Source of the DNA: Chitinophaga niastensis
Lineage (GTDB): Bacteria; Bacteroidota; Bacteroidia; Chitinophagales; Chitinophagaceae
Assembly: GCF_003014755.1 (NCBI RefSeq)
Contig: NZ_PYAW01000002.1
Location: 248,001-312,000 of the forward strand
DNA length: 64,000 nt
Direction: 5' to 3'
In this document: positions 17,112 through 26,681 of the stretch, in pieces
How positions within the stretch are numbered: position 1 is the stretch's first letter
Layout: every line of letters begins with the position of its first letter
The notes under the pieces: model-generated
Database searches by the model: none
Seen by the model: only the letters and a program-made list of their open reading frames with translations
Told to the model about the DNA's origin: nothing
Program-made: the position numbers and the translations under genes

Positions 17112-20100
17112 TTATTTTACATTTACAAGTACTTTAATTTTACCGGCAGTACCATCAAACTCCTGTAATGCCTTTCCAATGACCTGTCCCGGCTTTACTT
17201 TATCCACATCAGCTTTCATTGCATATCCCGCCTTGCTGGAAGTAACCAGCAAATCACCACGATGAATAACACCGTTTTCATTGCAAACCTTGGTAGGAAT
17301 AACACCTATTACACCCATCGGCACCTTGGAGGACATATCTGCTTCTATATTTTCTTCTGTTAACAATACACCCGGTTTAGTAGCATATACACCTATTACC
17401 AGCGAAGAATAGGGGGTGGCAGATTTTTCTACCATCCTGTCGCCATCTGTGGCAATAATCAGCACATCTCCCGGTTCATAAGTATGAACAGACCCTTTTA
17501 CATCAAATGCTTCCGCCACGTCAGCACCACTGTTTTGGGTACCTCCATCAAAAAATCCCCTACCGGTTCTGTCAATACGCGCAAAATTCGCAAAGCCTAT
17601 GCTGAAAGTAGCAAAATCAGTAGCGGTACTGGCACCTGTGATATTTACATCCATCGCTACACCCGGACCAGCAGTGATCACTTTCAGCGCAAGCCCGAAA
17701 CCGGTGCTGTTACTATGCTCAAAATAACCACCATAGCCACCGGTTCCGGAGGCAACGCCGTATACACCTGCGGTACCACTATTCCCAAAAAGACTATTCA
17801 CCTCTCCCCGTACGCCGGCACCCACGCCACTGGTATTATTCGCGAAAAAGTTAGCGGCGTTGCCGATGCTATGATCCGCAATATTGCCCTGTCCATTACT
17901 GACAGCCTCCAGTACATTACTGGTATTGGCGGCATTACTGGTAAAGTACCCTGATCTGCCGCTTGGGCCGGAATGAACCACCTCCATAGCGTCTCCCTGA
18001 CCAGCAGTAACCACTTCCAGTGCATGGCCAAAACCGGTAGCGTTAGAGTGCTCAAAATAACCACCATATCCACCAGTTCCGGAAGCTGTGCCATATACGC
18101 CGGCTGTACCATTGTTACCAAAAATACTGTTCACTTCTCCCCGTACCCCGGCACCTACACCACCGGTATTATTCGCAAAAAAGTTGGCAGCATTACCTGT
18201 GGAATGATCTGCAATTACCCCCATCCCTGTACTGACAGCCTCCAGTACATTGCTGGTATTGGCGGGAGTACTGGTAAAAAATCCTGATCTGCCACTAGGA
18301 CCGGAATGAACCACCTCCATGGCGTCTCCCTGACCAGCAGTAACCACTTCCAATGCATGGCCAAAGCCGGTAGCACTGGAATGCTCAAAGTAACCACCAA
18401 ATCCACCGGTCCCGGAAGCTACTCCATATACACCAGCTGTACCATTATTACCGAATATACTATTCACTTCTCCCCGTACCCCGGCACCTACACTACCGGT
18501 ATTATTCAGGAAAAAATTGCCGGCATTACCCTGTGAATGATCCGCAATAAGGCCAGGTCCGATAGTCACCACCTCCATTGCATTGTTTGTATTGGTAACA
18601 TTGGTGTTTTGCACATTAACAACCTGGCTGTTACCATTGGTATTTACCTGTAAGGTAGTTACTGTATTGGCTGCATTGGTGTTATCAAACAGACCGGCTG
18701 CCCCGGTACTACCGCCAAGACCTACCTGTCCTAATATTGCAATAGCATTACCAGAAGCATTAGTGGATATGAATCCTTTTACACCACATCCTGCCCCATC
18801 ATTCCGGCCTACTACAGCGCCAATGCCAGACGCTGTATTAGCACGCCCGGTAACCGCCTCTCCACCCCCTGTATTATCACCCAGTAAACCGGCAGCTGAG
18901 ATTGTTTTAGTAATACCATACACACCTGTTCCTGCTGTACTGCTGGCATTGATACCCAGGCCAGATCCGGTGGTGACGGCATTGATGACATTACCGGTTC
19001 CCGTAGCAGAAGCATCGATCACTACGCCATTGCCTGCCGTATTGGTACTGAGTACCGTGCTGTTGTTGGAATTATTGGTAATAGTGATGTCGGCTGCTGA
19101 GCCATTCACACTGGTCGCATATAAGCCTAAACCAGTACTACTGTTGGCATACACGCCGGTACCTCCGCTGCTGGAATTACCATACACGCCCAATCCATTG
19201 GGCGTAGTGCCGTACACTCCCCAGCCGGTACCATTTTGTGACCCCCAAACGCCAATGCCAAGCCCGCCGGTGCCATTATTAAGCCCTCTTACCGCAGTGG
19301 AAAACCCACCGGGTGCGGCAGAAGAAATGGTTCCCCGGATAGCGTTAACATTGGAATTTGTAGAGTTACTAATGGCTTCAATAGGGGTGCCATCTCCCTG
19401 GTTAGTGAGCGAGAATAAAGTTCCCGGTAGATTTGAAGTATTGGCATAAGGTATTGTAAAACCAGCTGCAGGCGCTGTTGGTGCCCAGCTGGCCCCGTTA
19501 AAGGTTAATGTTTGCCCGGCTGCCGGTGCAGTATTTACCACCGAAACTCCTTGCAGTTTTGCTACTGTAGGATTTGGATAATTTCCGGAAAGATCTCCTC
19601 CAGCTGGTGATGCAGTGATACTACCCGGAGGTCCTACTGGTCCTACTGGTCCAATGGGTCCGGTTGCTCCTGTAGGCCCGGTTAAGCCTGTTGGTCCGGC
19701 TGGTCCTGTAGCTCCAATGGGTCCTGCAGGTCCGATTATGCCTGGAATCCCCATTGGACCCATAGGTCCCATGGGTCCTGTCGCACCTGTTAGTCCTATT
19801 GGTCCGGCCACACCAGGATCTCCTTTAGGCCCTGTAGCGCCTATCAGTCCCGCAGGTCCTGTCGCACCTGTTAGCCCTATTGGTCCGGCTACACCAGGAT
19901 CTCCTTTAGGCCCTGTAGCGCCTATCAGTCCCGCAGGTCCTGTCGCACCTGTTAGTCCTATTGGTCCGGCTACACCAGGATCTCCTTTAGGCCCTGTAGC
20001 GCCTATCAGTCCCGCAGGTCCTGTCGCACCTGTTAATCCTGTTGGTCCGGCTACACCAGGATCTCCTTTAGGCCCTGTAGCGCCGATCAGTCCCGCAGGT

Positions 20101-20675
20101 CCTGTCGCACCTGTTGGTCCTGCTACACCAGGATCTCCTTTGAGACCTGTTGCTCCCGTTGCGCCGATAGGCCCAATGGGTCCTACTGGTCCTATAGGTC
20201 CAGCTACACCAGGATCTCCTTTTGTTCCCTGTTGTCCCGGATCACCCTTGGGGCCAGGAATACCGCCATTACCGGCATAAATAGCATAAGGTACACTCAT
20301 TAATTGTGAGGTGCCAAGCTCTGAAAAATTTCCTCCCCCAATAGACACCTCCACTTTCAGATACTGATTTGCCTGCGACCACGGAATACCCGCAAAAGTA
20401 CCACTCACCGGACTTCCTTTACCAATTTGTAAGGTGAAAAGCCCCAACTGATTAGTAGTTGCATCCTGGGTTTCCTGGTACTGCACATTGCCGGAGGCAG
20501 ACCCGCTTAAAATGGAGAATCTTATCTGTAAGGCCTGATTGCCAAGTATAGTTCCGTTTGCATTCCTGGCTACTGCCTGGTAATTGATGCCGGATAAGCC
20601 ACTCTGGGCGAGAACCTTATGCGGGATTGCGGCAAGCAAACACATAATAACGCCGAATATTAGTTTCCTTTTCAT
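17112..20675 (-). CDS. Collagen-like repeat surface protein
   Basis: The 1187-residue secreted protein has a signal peptide (MCLLAAIPHKVLAQ, cut after about residue 23) and an N-terminal beta domain (about 25-133, GINYQAVARNANGTILGNQ). A Gly-X-Y collagen-type segment follows at about 135-352 (units such as GATGPKGDPGVAGP). A beta-rich stalk comes next, with three near-identical 111-residue repeats at about 705-1040 (GVGAGVRGEVNS, GYFEHSNATGFGHALEVVTAG). The C-terminal domain of about 130 residues (YEPGDVLIIATDGDRMV, GVIPTKVCNENGVIHRGDL) is a phage-tail-like or Rhs-tip-like type seen in Bacteroidota fibre proteins. It is probably a cell-surface fibre. PorV and a sorted protein lie upstream, but no sorting domain is seen here. 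Confidence 0.85.
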   Translation of the reverse strand: MKRKLIFGVIMCLLAAIPHKVLAQSGLSGINYQAVARNANGTILGNQALQIRFSILSGSASGNVQYQETQDATTNQLGLFTLQIGKGSPVSGTFAGIPWSQANQYLKVEVSIGGGNFSELGTSQLMSVPYAIYAGNGGIPGPKGDPGQQGTKGDPGVAGPIGPVGPIGPIGATGATGLKGDPGVAGPTGATGPAGLIGATGPKGDPGVAGPTGLTGATGPAGLIGATGPKGDPGVAGPIGLTGATGPAGLIGATGPKGDPGVAGPIGLTGATGPAGLIGATGPKGDPGVAGPIGLTGATGPMGPMGPMGIPGIIGPAGPIGATGPAGPTGLTGPTGATGPIGPVGPVGPPGSITASPAGGDLSGNYPNPTVAKLQGVSVVNTAPAAGQTLTFNGASWAPTAPAAGFTIPYANTSNLPGTLFSLTNQGDGTPIEAISNSTNSNVNAIRGTISSAAPGGFSTAVRGLNNGTGGLGIGVWGSQNGTGWGVYGTTPNGLGVYGNSSSGGTGVYANSSTGLGLYATSVNGSAADITITNNSNNSTVLSTNTAGNGVVIDASATGTGNVINAVTTGSGLGINASSTAGTGVYGITKTISAAGLLGDNTGGGEAVTGRANTASGIGAVVGRNDGAGCGVKGFISTNASGNAIAILGQVGLGGSTGAAGLFDNTNAANTVTTLQVNTNGNSQVVNVQNTNVTNTNNAMEVVTIGPGLIADHSQGNAGNFFLNNTGSVGAGVRGEVNSIFGNNGTAGVYGVASGTGGFGGYFEHSSATGFGHALEVVTAGQGDAMEVVHSGPSGRSGFFTSTPANTSNVLEAVSTGMGVIADHSTGNAANFFANNTGGVGAGVRGEVNSIFGNNGTAGVYGTASGTGGYGGYFEHSNATGFGHALEVVTAGQGDAMEVVHSGPSGRSGYFTSNAANTSNVLEAVSNGQGNIADHSIGNAANFFANNTSGVGAGVRGEVNSLFGNSGTAGVYGVASGTGGYGGYFEHSNSTGFGLALKVITAGPGVAMDVNITGASTATDFATFSIGFANFARIDRTGRGFFDGGTQNSGADVAEAFDVKGSVHTYEPGDVLIIATDGDRMVEKSATPYSSLVIGVYATKPGVLLTEENIEADMSSKVPMGVIGVIPTKVCNENGVIHRGDLLVTSSKAGYAMKADVDKVKPGQVIGKALQEFDGTAGKIKVLVNVK
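17560..18560. repeat. Three tandem 333-bp repeats inside the collagen-like gene
   Basis: The landmark TAACCACC recurs at 17725, 18058 and 18391, exactly 333 bases (111 codons) apart, with high similarity across each unit. The units encode the stalk repeats. Boundaries are approximate. Confidence 0.85.
19780..20160. repeat. 81-bp tandem repeats in the collagen segment
   Basis: The landmark ACCAGGAT recurs at 19812, 19893, 19974 and 20055, each 81 bases (27 codons, nine Gly-X-Y triplets) apart, and a shorter diverged unit follows. The copies are almost identical, so unit number can be expected to vary by recombination or slippage. Confidence 0.85.
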
Positions 20676-20688
20676 AATGAAGACAGAT

Positions 20689-21093
20689 TTAATGTTTCAC
20701 GGCTTTTGGGGTAATTGTATTTGTCCTGGTAGCCGGCGGAAATGTTGGTTCTCCCTGTTGCAAAATGACAGGCGCAGGTAATTTTTCGATTACTGTTGCC
20801 TTATATTCTCCTGTAGATGCTGTTTTTATTTCTGTACCTGCCTGGTGAGCTGCGAACTGCCGCGCTGATTGTGCGGTAGGTCGCACACTGGCTGCAGCCC
20901 CGGTCCCTGGTTTGAGAGGAACTTTTTCTGTTGTTGCAGATATAGCTGCACCCCCCGTTTTAACAGGAATTTTTTCTATGTGCGCTGGTATAGCTGCACC
21001 TTCTGATTTGATAGGCGTTTTTTTTGTTTGTCCCAGTACAGCAACAGGCATCGCTGCAACGGCCAGGAAAATTAAAACAAATGGTAATTTCAT
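20689..21093 (-). CDS. Small secreted repetitive hypothetical protein
   Basis: The 134-residue protein has a signal peptide (VLIFLAVAAMPVAVLGQ) and a low-complexity body in which TPIKSEGAAIPA, IPVKTGGAAISA and VPLKPGTGAAA form three degenerate repeats rich in Lys, Pro and Ala. No domain is recognised. It lies 13 bases upstream of the collagen-like gene on the same strand, so the two are probably co-transcribed and may act together at the cell surface. Confidence 0.65.
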   Translation of the reverse strand: MKLPFVLIFLAVAAMPVAVLGQTKKTPIKSEGAAIPAHIEKIPVKTGGAAISATTEKVPLKPGTGAAASVRPTAQSARQFAAHQAGTEIKTASTGEYKATVIEKLPAPVILQQGEPTFPPATRTNTITPKAVKH

Positions 21094-21205
21094 ATTAGTA
21101 CTATTGAAGATGATCGAATAAGTAAAAGGAAGTATTTCATAATATTTTTTTAGGATTGGAGCTGACTGTAAGGTCTGCCCGCATAGAAATTTTATTAAGG
21201 ATAAA

Positions 21206-22381
21206 TTAGGGTTGTACTTTTTTGTCTCCTCCGCCGATATTATATACCAGTGAAAACTTCAGGGTTCTTTTTTGTACCAGACTTTCTCCTGTCGGTACCT
21301 GGTAAGCTATATCCAGCGACAGGTTAGATACACGTACACCTGCACCGGCAGAAAAATGTTGCCGGTAGCCCTTAGTAGGGTGTTCATAAAAGTAGCCGGC
21401 ACGCACAAAAAATACCTGCTTGTATGCGTATTCAATCCCTGAACCAATGGTAAACTCCCTCAACTCTTCATGAAACCCGCCCGGGGCATCACCGAAGGAA
21501 GAAAAAACAGCATCCACTACACCTCTGTTAGGATCTTTGCCCTTTAATATTCGGTTGGTTTCTATGCCATTGGAATCCAGTGCATACATAGGCGGAGTAG
21601 GCACCAGCAGCTTGTTGATATCCACAGAAATAGTGAATTCATGTTCCTGTGTATGCACAAACGTATAGCCGCCACCGATACGCAGGTTCATCGGAAGAAA
21701 AGTCTTGCGCGTGTTGTCATCTGTGTATTGAAGTTTGGACCCGATATTGGTAAAACTTACACCAAAACAATACCGGTTGCCAAAGTCAAGTTTATCCACA
21801 CTGTTCTGATAATAGTAACCGATGTCCCCTGCTACTGCGGATGCGGGTTTTTGCTGCAAACCATTGAATGAACCTTGCCCCAGCTGGCTGCGTATATATC
21901 GTAAACTCAGCGCCAGCGACATATGCTGTCCCAGTTTTTTGGCATACGAGCCATCTATGGCAAACTCTTTAGGATTATAATTCTGTAACACAGTGCCATT
22001 ATCATCACGGAAAGTAACAGTGCCATAATTGAAATATTTCATGGAAATGCCAATGCCTTCTGAGTTATTCCATGTTTTATAGGCAGATACATAGGCCATG
22101 TTGGATTGATTGTTATTCAGCTCCCACATCCAGGGCGAATAATTGGCGCTCACTCCCCAATCACCTGCAAACACTATTTTGGCAGCATTCGAAAACAGTG
22201 AGTTGGCATCCGGTGTCAGCCCCGTCGTTGCATCTCCAACACCACTGCTGCGTGCATCTGGATTAACCAGCAGGAAACTGGCACCGATATTAGGTGGTTT
22301 TTGCTGTGATTTCTGTGCTGACAGAGGCAGGGCAGCTATCAGCATACATAAAAAAAATATAATGGTATAACAGTGTTTCAT
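21206..22381 (-). CDS. porV: Type IX secretion outer-membrane protein PorV
   Basis: The 391-residue protein has a signal peptide ending PLSAQ and the PorV/LptO signature FLLVNPDARSSGVGDATTG near residues 37-55, followed by many amphipathic beta strands of an FadL-like barrel and a last strand ending in LVYNIGGG. PorV shuttles type IX cargo from the Sov translocon to the attachment complex at the outer membrane. The sorted-domain gene immediately upstream supports the link. Paralogues (PorQ-like) differ in the signature, so porV is the better name. Confidence 0.85.
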   Translation of the reverse strand: MKHCYTIIFFLCMLIAALPLSAQKSQQKPPNIGASFLLVNPDARSSGVGDATTGLTPDANSLFSNAAKIVFAGDWGVSANYSPWMWELNNNQSNMAYVSAYKTWNNSEGIGISMKYFNYGTVTFRDDNGTVLQNYNPKEFAIDGSYAKKLGQHMSLALSLRYIRSQLGQGSFNGLQQKPASAVAGDIGYYYQNSVDKLDFGNRYCFGVSFTNIGSKLQYTDDNTRKTFLPMNLRIGGGYTFVHTQEHEFTISVDINKLLVPTPPMYALDSNGIETNRILKGKDPNRGVVDAVFSSFGDAPGGFHEELREFTIGSGIEYAYKQVFFVRAGYFYEHPTKGYRQHFSAGAGVRVSNLSLDIAYQVPTGESLVQKRTLKFSLVYNIGGGDKKVQP

Positions 22382-22425
22382 GATTTTGGTGTTTAGATAA
22401 TAATCAGGACACTAGCGCCTGCAGG

Positions 22426-22932
22426 TTACTGGACGATCAGCTTTTCAAAATATACACTCGTATTTACCCTGAGCACAACTGTATAAATACCGGCAGCAAA
22501 ATGATTTACAGGCAATATAACAGTGGTTTTACCTGTTCCCATTTCCAGGAATTGATTGTAGATTGTTTGTCCTGCAGGATTGATCACTTCAATAGTTACA
22601 GTGGCATTTGTAAGCAGATCAAACTGTACTTTGGTATTAGTAACAGCAGGGTTAGGAAAGAGTATATAGCTCTTCACAGGATCGGCTCCAATCGGTAGTT
22701 TGGGTAATTCTTCCGGTTGCTGGAAACCCTGGGTAAGCAATGTTCGTCCATCTGTCACAGGCAGAATAGCCACTTCTCCAACTGTGTACTGTATCCGGAT
22801 GTTGTTAACAACACCACTACCACCGCTGCTGGCTACTACATGCCTGTTTAGGAATATCTGTGCTTTTGCCGTAAAACACATACCTGCTAGCAACAATAGC
22901 GCATACACGCATTTAGGTGCAATTGATTTCAT
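22426..22932 (-). CDS. Secreted protein with type IX sorting domain
   Basis: The 168-residue protein has a signal peptide (LLLAGMCFTAKAQ). It has an N-terminal segment (VVASSGGSGVVNNIRIQYTVGEVAI, cited for pattern, ending TQGFQQPE) that is common before sorting domains. The C-terminal Por-secretion domain starts at about residue 88 (YILFPNPAVTNTKVQFDL) and ends YTVVLRVNTSVYFEKLIVQ. There is hardly any cargo domain, so it may be a minimal surface protein. Likely exported by the type IX system through PorV, encoded 44 bases downstream. Confidence 0.85.
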   Translation of the reverse strand: MKSIAPKCVYALLLLAGMCFTAKAQIFLNRHVVASSGGSGVVNNIRIQYTVGEVAILPVTDGRTLLTQGFQQPEELPKLPIGADPVKSYILFPNPAVTNTKVQFDLLTNATVTIEVINPAGQTIYNQFLEMGTGKTTVILPVNHFAAGIYTVVLRVNTSVYFEKLIVQ

Positions 22933-23410
22933 ATAGAATATGATTGATTAAAATAGATAATGACGCTTTTGGGAAAATGCCTGCCGGACTATCGAAGAGG
23001 TGCCACAGCAAAGTATTTGGGATAACATATTGCAAACTGATAGCGTGTAAAGCTTTCATTCATGGTAATCTGTTTTTTAGGGTAGTCTAATTATTTGAGC
23101 GGTATGGCTACAGCTTGTGAATAAACGCCTGTTGCTGGGGTAATAGTGACACTGGACCGAAGAAATCCTTTCGTTAGGGCAATACGTGCGGTTTTTATAC
23201 AACTCAACGTGAATTTGGAAGAAATAATGCTACCGAAAAACAGCAACTTAGTTGTTGGTCGGATTTGAATAAAAATTGGTAGTTATCCACCTAAAACCGG
23301 TTACAACCATTATTGTTATTTGTTATAATCATAATATGATAGAACCCGCACGTTTGTTAAAAAAGAAATAACAATTTGGCAAAGATGGTCGTTTTATTTA
23401 TTGTTAAAAA
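22933..23410. other. Intergenic region before fusA
   Basis: No convincing gene is seen. On the minus strand a frame without ATG (about 23279 to 23098) reads TARIALTKGFL and then SSVTITPATGVYSQAVAIPLK-like sequence before a stop, which could be chance or an eroded fragment. The region also serves as promoter space for the minus-strand surface block and for fusA. Confidence 0.3.
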
Positions 23411-23415
23411 TTGAT

Positions 23416-23423
23416 TACCTTTG
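23416..23423 (+). promoter_or_regulatory. fusA promoter -7 box
   Basis: TACCTTTG followed by CCCC lies 43 bases before the fusA ATG and shares its layout with the rpsL and rpsJ promoters. Confidence 0.65.
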
Positions 23424-23458
23424 CCCCCCAAATTGCATTATTTAGTCACTTTAATATT

Positions 23459-25603
23459 ATGGCAGACTTAAAATTTCAAAGGAACTTTGGTATTGCGGCG
23501 CACATTGATGCGGGTAAAACCACTACCACAGAACGTATCCTGTATTATACAGGTAAATCCCACAAAATTGGAGAGGTGCACGAGGGTGCTGCTACAATGG
23601 ACTGGATGGCACAGGAGCAGGAGAGAGGTATTACCATCACATCTGCGGCAACCACTTGTTTCTGGAATTTTCCAACCTTACAAGGTAAAGCACAACCTGA
23701 TACCAAAAATTATAAATTCAATATCATCGATACTCCCGGTCACGTGGACTTTACCGTTGAGGTAGAGCGCTCACTGCGTGTATTGGACGGTCTGGTGGCT
23801 TTGTTCTGCGCTGTATCCGGTGTTGAACCGCAGTCTGAAACTGTTTGGCGTCAGGCTAACCGCTACCGTGTACCACGTATCGGTTTCGTAAATAAAATGG
23901 ACCGTTCCGGTGCAGACTTCCTGAACGTTGTGAAGCAGGTAAAAGAAATGCTGGGTGCTAACCCCGTTCCTTTGACTTTGCCTATCGGCGCTGAAGATGA
24001 CTTCCGTGGTGTAGTTGATCTGATCACTATGAAAGGTATCATCTGGGACGAAGAAGGTAAAGGTGCTACTTACCAGGAAATTCCAATTCCTGCCGATATG
24101 CAGGAAGAAGCGGAAGAATGGAGAGCTAAACTCGTAGAAGCAGTTGCTGAATACGATGATAAACTGATGGAGAAATTCTTCGAAGATCCGAATTCAATTT
24201 CTGAAGACGAAATCCACGAAGCTGTTCGTAAAGCAACTATCGACATCGCTATCATCCCGATGTTGTGTGGTTCTTCCTTCAAAAATAAAGGTGTTCAGAA
24301 AATGCTGGATGCGGTTTGTCGCTACCTGCCTTCTCCAATGGACATCGAAGCGGTAAAAGGTACCAATCCTGACAACGGTGAGGAAGTTTTCCGTAAACCA
24401 GATGCTAAAGAACCATTCGCAGCACTGGCGTTCAAAATCATGACCGATCCTTTCGTAGGTCGTCTGGCGTTCTTCCGGGCCTATTCCGGTCACCTGGATG
24501 CAGGTTCCTATGTACTGAACACCCGTACAGGCAAAAACGAACGTATCAGCCGTATTATGCAGATGCACGCTAACAAGCAGAATCCTATCGACTTCATCGA
24601 AGCTGGTGATATCGGTGCTGCTGTTGGTTTTAAAGATATCAAAACAGGTGATACCCTGTGCGAAGAAAAACATCCTATCGTACTGGAGATCATGACCTTC
24701 CCGGAACCAGTTATCCACATCGCCATCGAGCCTAAAACTCAGGCAGACGTTGATAAAATGGGTATGGCTATCGCTAAACTGGTAGAAGAAGATCCTACCC
24801 TGAAAGCTAAAACTGACGAAGAAACCGGTCAAACCATCCTCAGTGGTATGGGTGAACTTCACCTGGAAATCATCGTTGACCGTATGCGTCGCGAGTTCAA
24901 GGTAGAAGTTAACCAGGGTGCTCCAATGGTGGCTTACAAAGAAGCACTGACACAGAAAGTTGAACACCGTGAGGTATTCAAGAAACAAACTGGTGGTCGT
25001 GGTAAATTTGCTGACATCCAGATTGAAATCGGACCTGCTGACGCAGAATGGCTGAAAGAAAACGAAGGAAAATCATTCCAGTTCGTAAATGATATCTTTG
25101 GTGGTTCCATCCCTAAAGAATTCATCCCTGCGGTACAGAAAGGTTTTGAACAGTCCCTGGTTCAGGGTGTACTGGCAAACTTCCCGCTGGTGAATATGAG
25201 AGTTCGTCTGTTTGACGGTTCTTATCACCAGGTGGATTCTGATGCTATGTCATTTGAATTGTGCGCTAAATCAGCTTTCCGTGAAGCTGCCCGCAAAGCT
25301 AAGCCAGTATTGCTGGAGCCTATCATGAAAGTGGAAGTACTGACTCCGGACCAATACATGGGTGATGTTACAGGTGATCTGAACCGTCGTCGTGGTATGC
25401 TGGAAGGTATGGACTCTAAAAATGGTGTACAGGTAATTAAAGCTAAAGTTCCGTTGAGCGAAATGTTCGGTTACGTAACTCAGCTGCGTTCCCTGTCCTC
25501 TGGCCGTGCTAGTTCCATCATGGAATTCTCTCACTACGCTCCTGCACCTAACAGCGTTGCAGAAGAAGTGATTGCAAAAGTGAAAGGAAAAGTAAACGCT
25601 TAA
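23459..25603 (+). CDS. fusA: Translation elongation factor G
   Basis: The 714-residue GTPase drives tRNA-mRNA translocation. The ATG at 23459 gives the normal N-terminus ([20 protein letters not shown]); an upstream in-frame ATG at 23411 lies before the promoter box. GTPase motifs are [15 protein letters not shown] (P loop), [11 protein letters not shown] (switch I), [19 protein letters not shown] and CGSSFKN. Domain IV shows [11 protein letters not shown]. The length is full. It stands alone between terminators, apart from rpsL-rpsG and from the rpsJ operon. Confidence 0.97.
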   Translation: MADLKFQRNFGIAAHIDAGKTTTTERILYYTGKSHKIGEVHEGAATMDWMAQEQERGITITSAATTCFWNFPTLQGKAQPDTKNYKFNIIDTPGHVDFTVEVERSLRVLDGLVALFCAVSGVEPQSETVWRQANRYRVPRIGFVNKMDRSGADFLNVVKQVKEMLGANPVPLTLPIGAEDDFRGVVDLITMKGIIWDEEGKGATYQEIPIPADMQEEAEEWRAKLVEAVAEYDDKLMEKFFEDPNSISEDEIHEAVRKATIDIAIIPMLCGSSFKNKGVQKMLDAVCRYLPSPMDIEAVKGTNPDNGEEVFRKPDAKEPFAALAFKIMTDPFVGRLAFFRAYSGHLDAGSYVLNTRTGKNERISRIMQMHANKQNPIDFIEAGDIGAAVGFKDIKTGDTLCEEKHPIVLEIMTFPEPVIHIAIEPKTQADVDKMGMAIAKLVEEDPTLKAKTDEETGQTILSGMGELHLEIIVDRMRREFKVEVNQGAPMVAYKEALTQKVEHREVFKKQTGGRGKFADIQIEIGPADAEWLKENEGKSFQFVNDIFGGSIPKEFIPAVQKGFEQSLVQGVLANFPLVNMRVRLFDGSYHQVDSDAMSFELCAKSAFREAARKAKPVLLEPIMKVEVLTPDQYMGDVTGDLNRRRGMLEGMDSKNGVQVIKAKVPLSEMFGYVTQLRSLSSGRASSIMEFSHYAPAPNSVAEEVIAKVKGKVNA

Positions 25604-25621
25604 TTACAGCTTCTTTTATAT

Positions 25622-25662
25622 GGAAAGGTTGTTCTGCTCACGCGGAACAACCTTTCCGCTTT
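25622..25662 (+). terminator. Terminator after fusA
   Basis: A 13-base stem (GGAAAGGTTGTTC / GAACAACCTTTCC) is followed by GCTTTT. Confidence 0.85.
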
Positions 25663-25764
25663 TACAGACATGAGTGACATGAACATGCTATTGCAGAGAT
25701 AAGAATATTCGATATTTTCGGGAACAATAACCTACAACTGCAATTTACTTTTTGCTAACTGCCT

Positions 25765-25791
25765 GGGTCCTGTTTTACAGGGCCCTTTTTA
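25765..25791 (+). terminator. Second terminator-like hairpin after fusA
   Basis: GGGTCCTGT / ACAGGGCCC (one G-T pair) is followed by TTTTT. It lies 100 bases after the fusA terminator with no gene in between, so it may end a small transcript starting near 25690. Confidence 0.65.
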
Positions 25792-25892
25792 TTTTTAACT
25801 CCTTAATAGGGGGGGACTTAGCTTTTGACGTTATAGTATAGAAATGCAAACAAGGGTATTCCTGTATTTTTTTACTGATAGCCACCAAGCTT

Positions 25893-26675
25893 ATGTCAAT
25901 TGAGTTATTGCAAGCACCTCCTACAACTGCGATATATACATCGGGAGAGCAGATTACGCTTACTTCCGGACTTGATTTGATTCTGCCCTGTTGGAATCCT
26001 TCGGGCCCCTGGGTAGAATCACTCATCAGGCATTACCACGAGGTTACCGACCTGATGGGGCGCGTGCCGGTGCAGTTGATCCTGGTAAACGATGGTTCAG
26101 TAAAAAATTTCACTGCACAACATACTGCCTGGCTGGAAGCCGCTATTCCGGGTATTATCATTGTAAGTTATGCCCAAAACCGCGGTAAAGGCCATGCAGT
26201 GAGAGAAGGTGTGAAGCGGTCGCAATACGCTTTCCAGGTATATACCGACCTGGATTTCCCTTTTGGTGTAAAAGCCGTAAAGGAAGCCTATGATCGCCTG
26301 ATGCAGGGGTTGGATGTGGTTGCAGGAGAACGTGGAGCTGCCTACCTGAAAGAATTACCCCGCAAACGCCGGGTTATTACCCGTATAAGCCGCCTGCTGA
26401 ACAAAATTGTACTGCAACTGAAAGTTAAAGATGCGCAGGCAGGACTAAAAGGATTTAACGCCCATGGCAGAAATATACTGCTCCGCACCCGGATCGATGG
26501 TTTCCTGTATGACAGCGAGTTCTTATACCATGCAGGGAAACGCCCTCACCTGAAAATAGGCGCCGTACCGGTATTCTGCCGTCCGGGTATCCAGTTCTCA
26601 TCCTTCCGGATCAAACTTTTATTGAAAGAAATGCGCAATTATTGCAGGATTATCACCAGCGCAAACGCCGCTTAA
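25893..26675 (+). CDS. Family 2 glycosyltransferase
   Basis: The 260-residue protein has the GT-A pattern: LDLILPCWNPSGPWVE, the nucleotide-sugar strand VQLILVNDGSVKN, AQNRGKGHAVREGV, and the DxD-like YTDLDFPFGV that binds metal. A GERGAAY-type acceptor region follows, resembling dolichyl/undecaprenyl-phosphate glycosyltransferases. No membrane helices are obvious. It likely adds a sugar to a lipid or glycan at the inner membrane. It is six bases upstream of the deacetylase gene, so the two form a unit for cell-surface glycan work. Confidence 0.85.
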   Translation: MSIELLQAPPTTAIYTSGEQITLTSGLDLILPCWNPSGPWVESLIRHYHEVTDLMGRVPVQLILVNDGSVKNFTAQHTAWLEAAIPGIIIVSYAQNRGKGHAVREGVKRSQYAFQVYTDLDFPFGVKAVKEAYDRLMQGLDVVAGERGAAYLKELPRKRRVITRISRLLNKIVLQLKVKDAQAGLKGFNAHGRNILLRTRIDGFLYDSEFLYHAGKRPHLKIGAVPVFCRPGIQFSSFRIKLLLKEMRNYCRIITSANAA

Positions 26676-26681
26676 TATTTT

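Noticed and set aside
18583-19449. A 288-codon plus-strand frame rich in Pro, Val and Leu
   Set aside because: Antisense to the stalk of the collagen-like gene; no start context or family features.
19615-20280. A long plus-strand frame of 221 codons rich in Gly and Pro
   Set aside because: It is the antisense of the collagen segment; Gly-Pro codons (GGN, CCN) read as Pro-Gly on the other strand, so the frame stays open by composition.
23098-23279. A minus-strand frame of about 60 codons without ATG (TPATGVYSQAVAIPLK end)
   Set aside because: Looks slightly coding but lacks a start, a partner and any family I know; kept only as a note in the intergenic entry.
24194-24988. A 264-codon minus-strand frame
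   Set aside because: Antisense shadow of fusA, which is certain.
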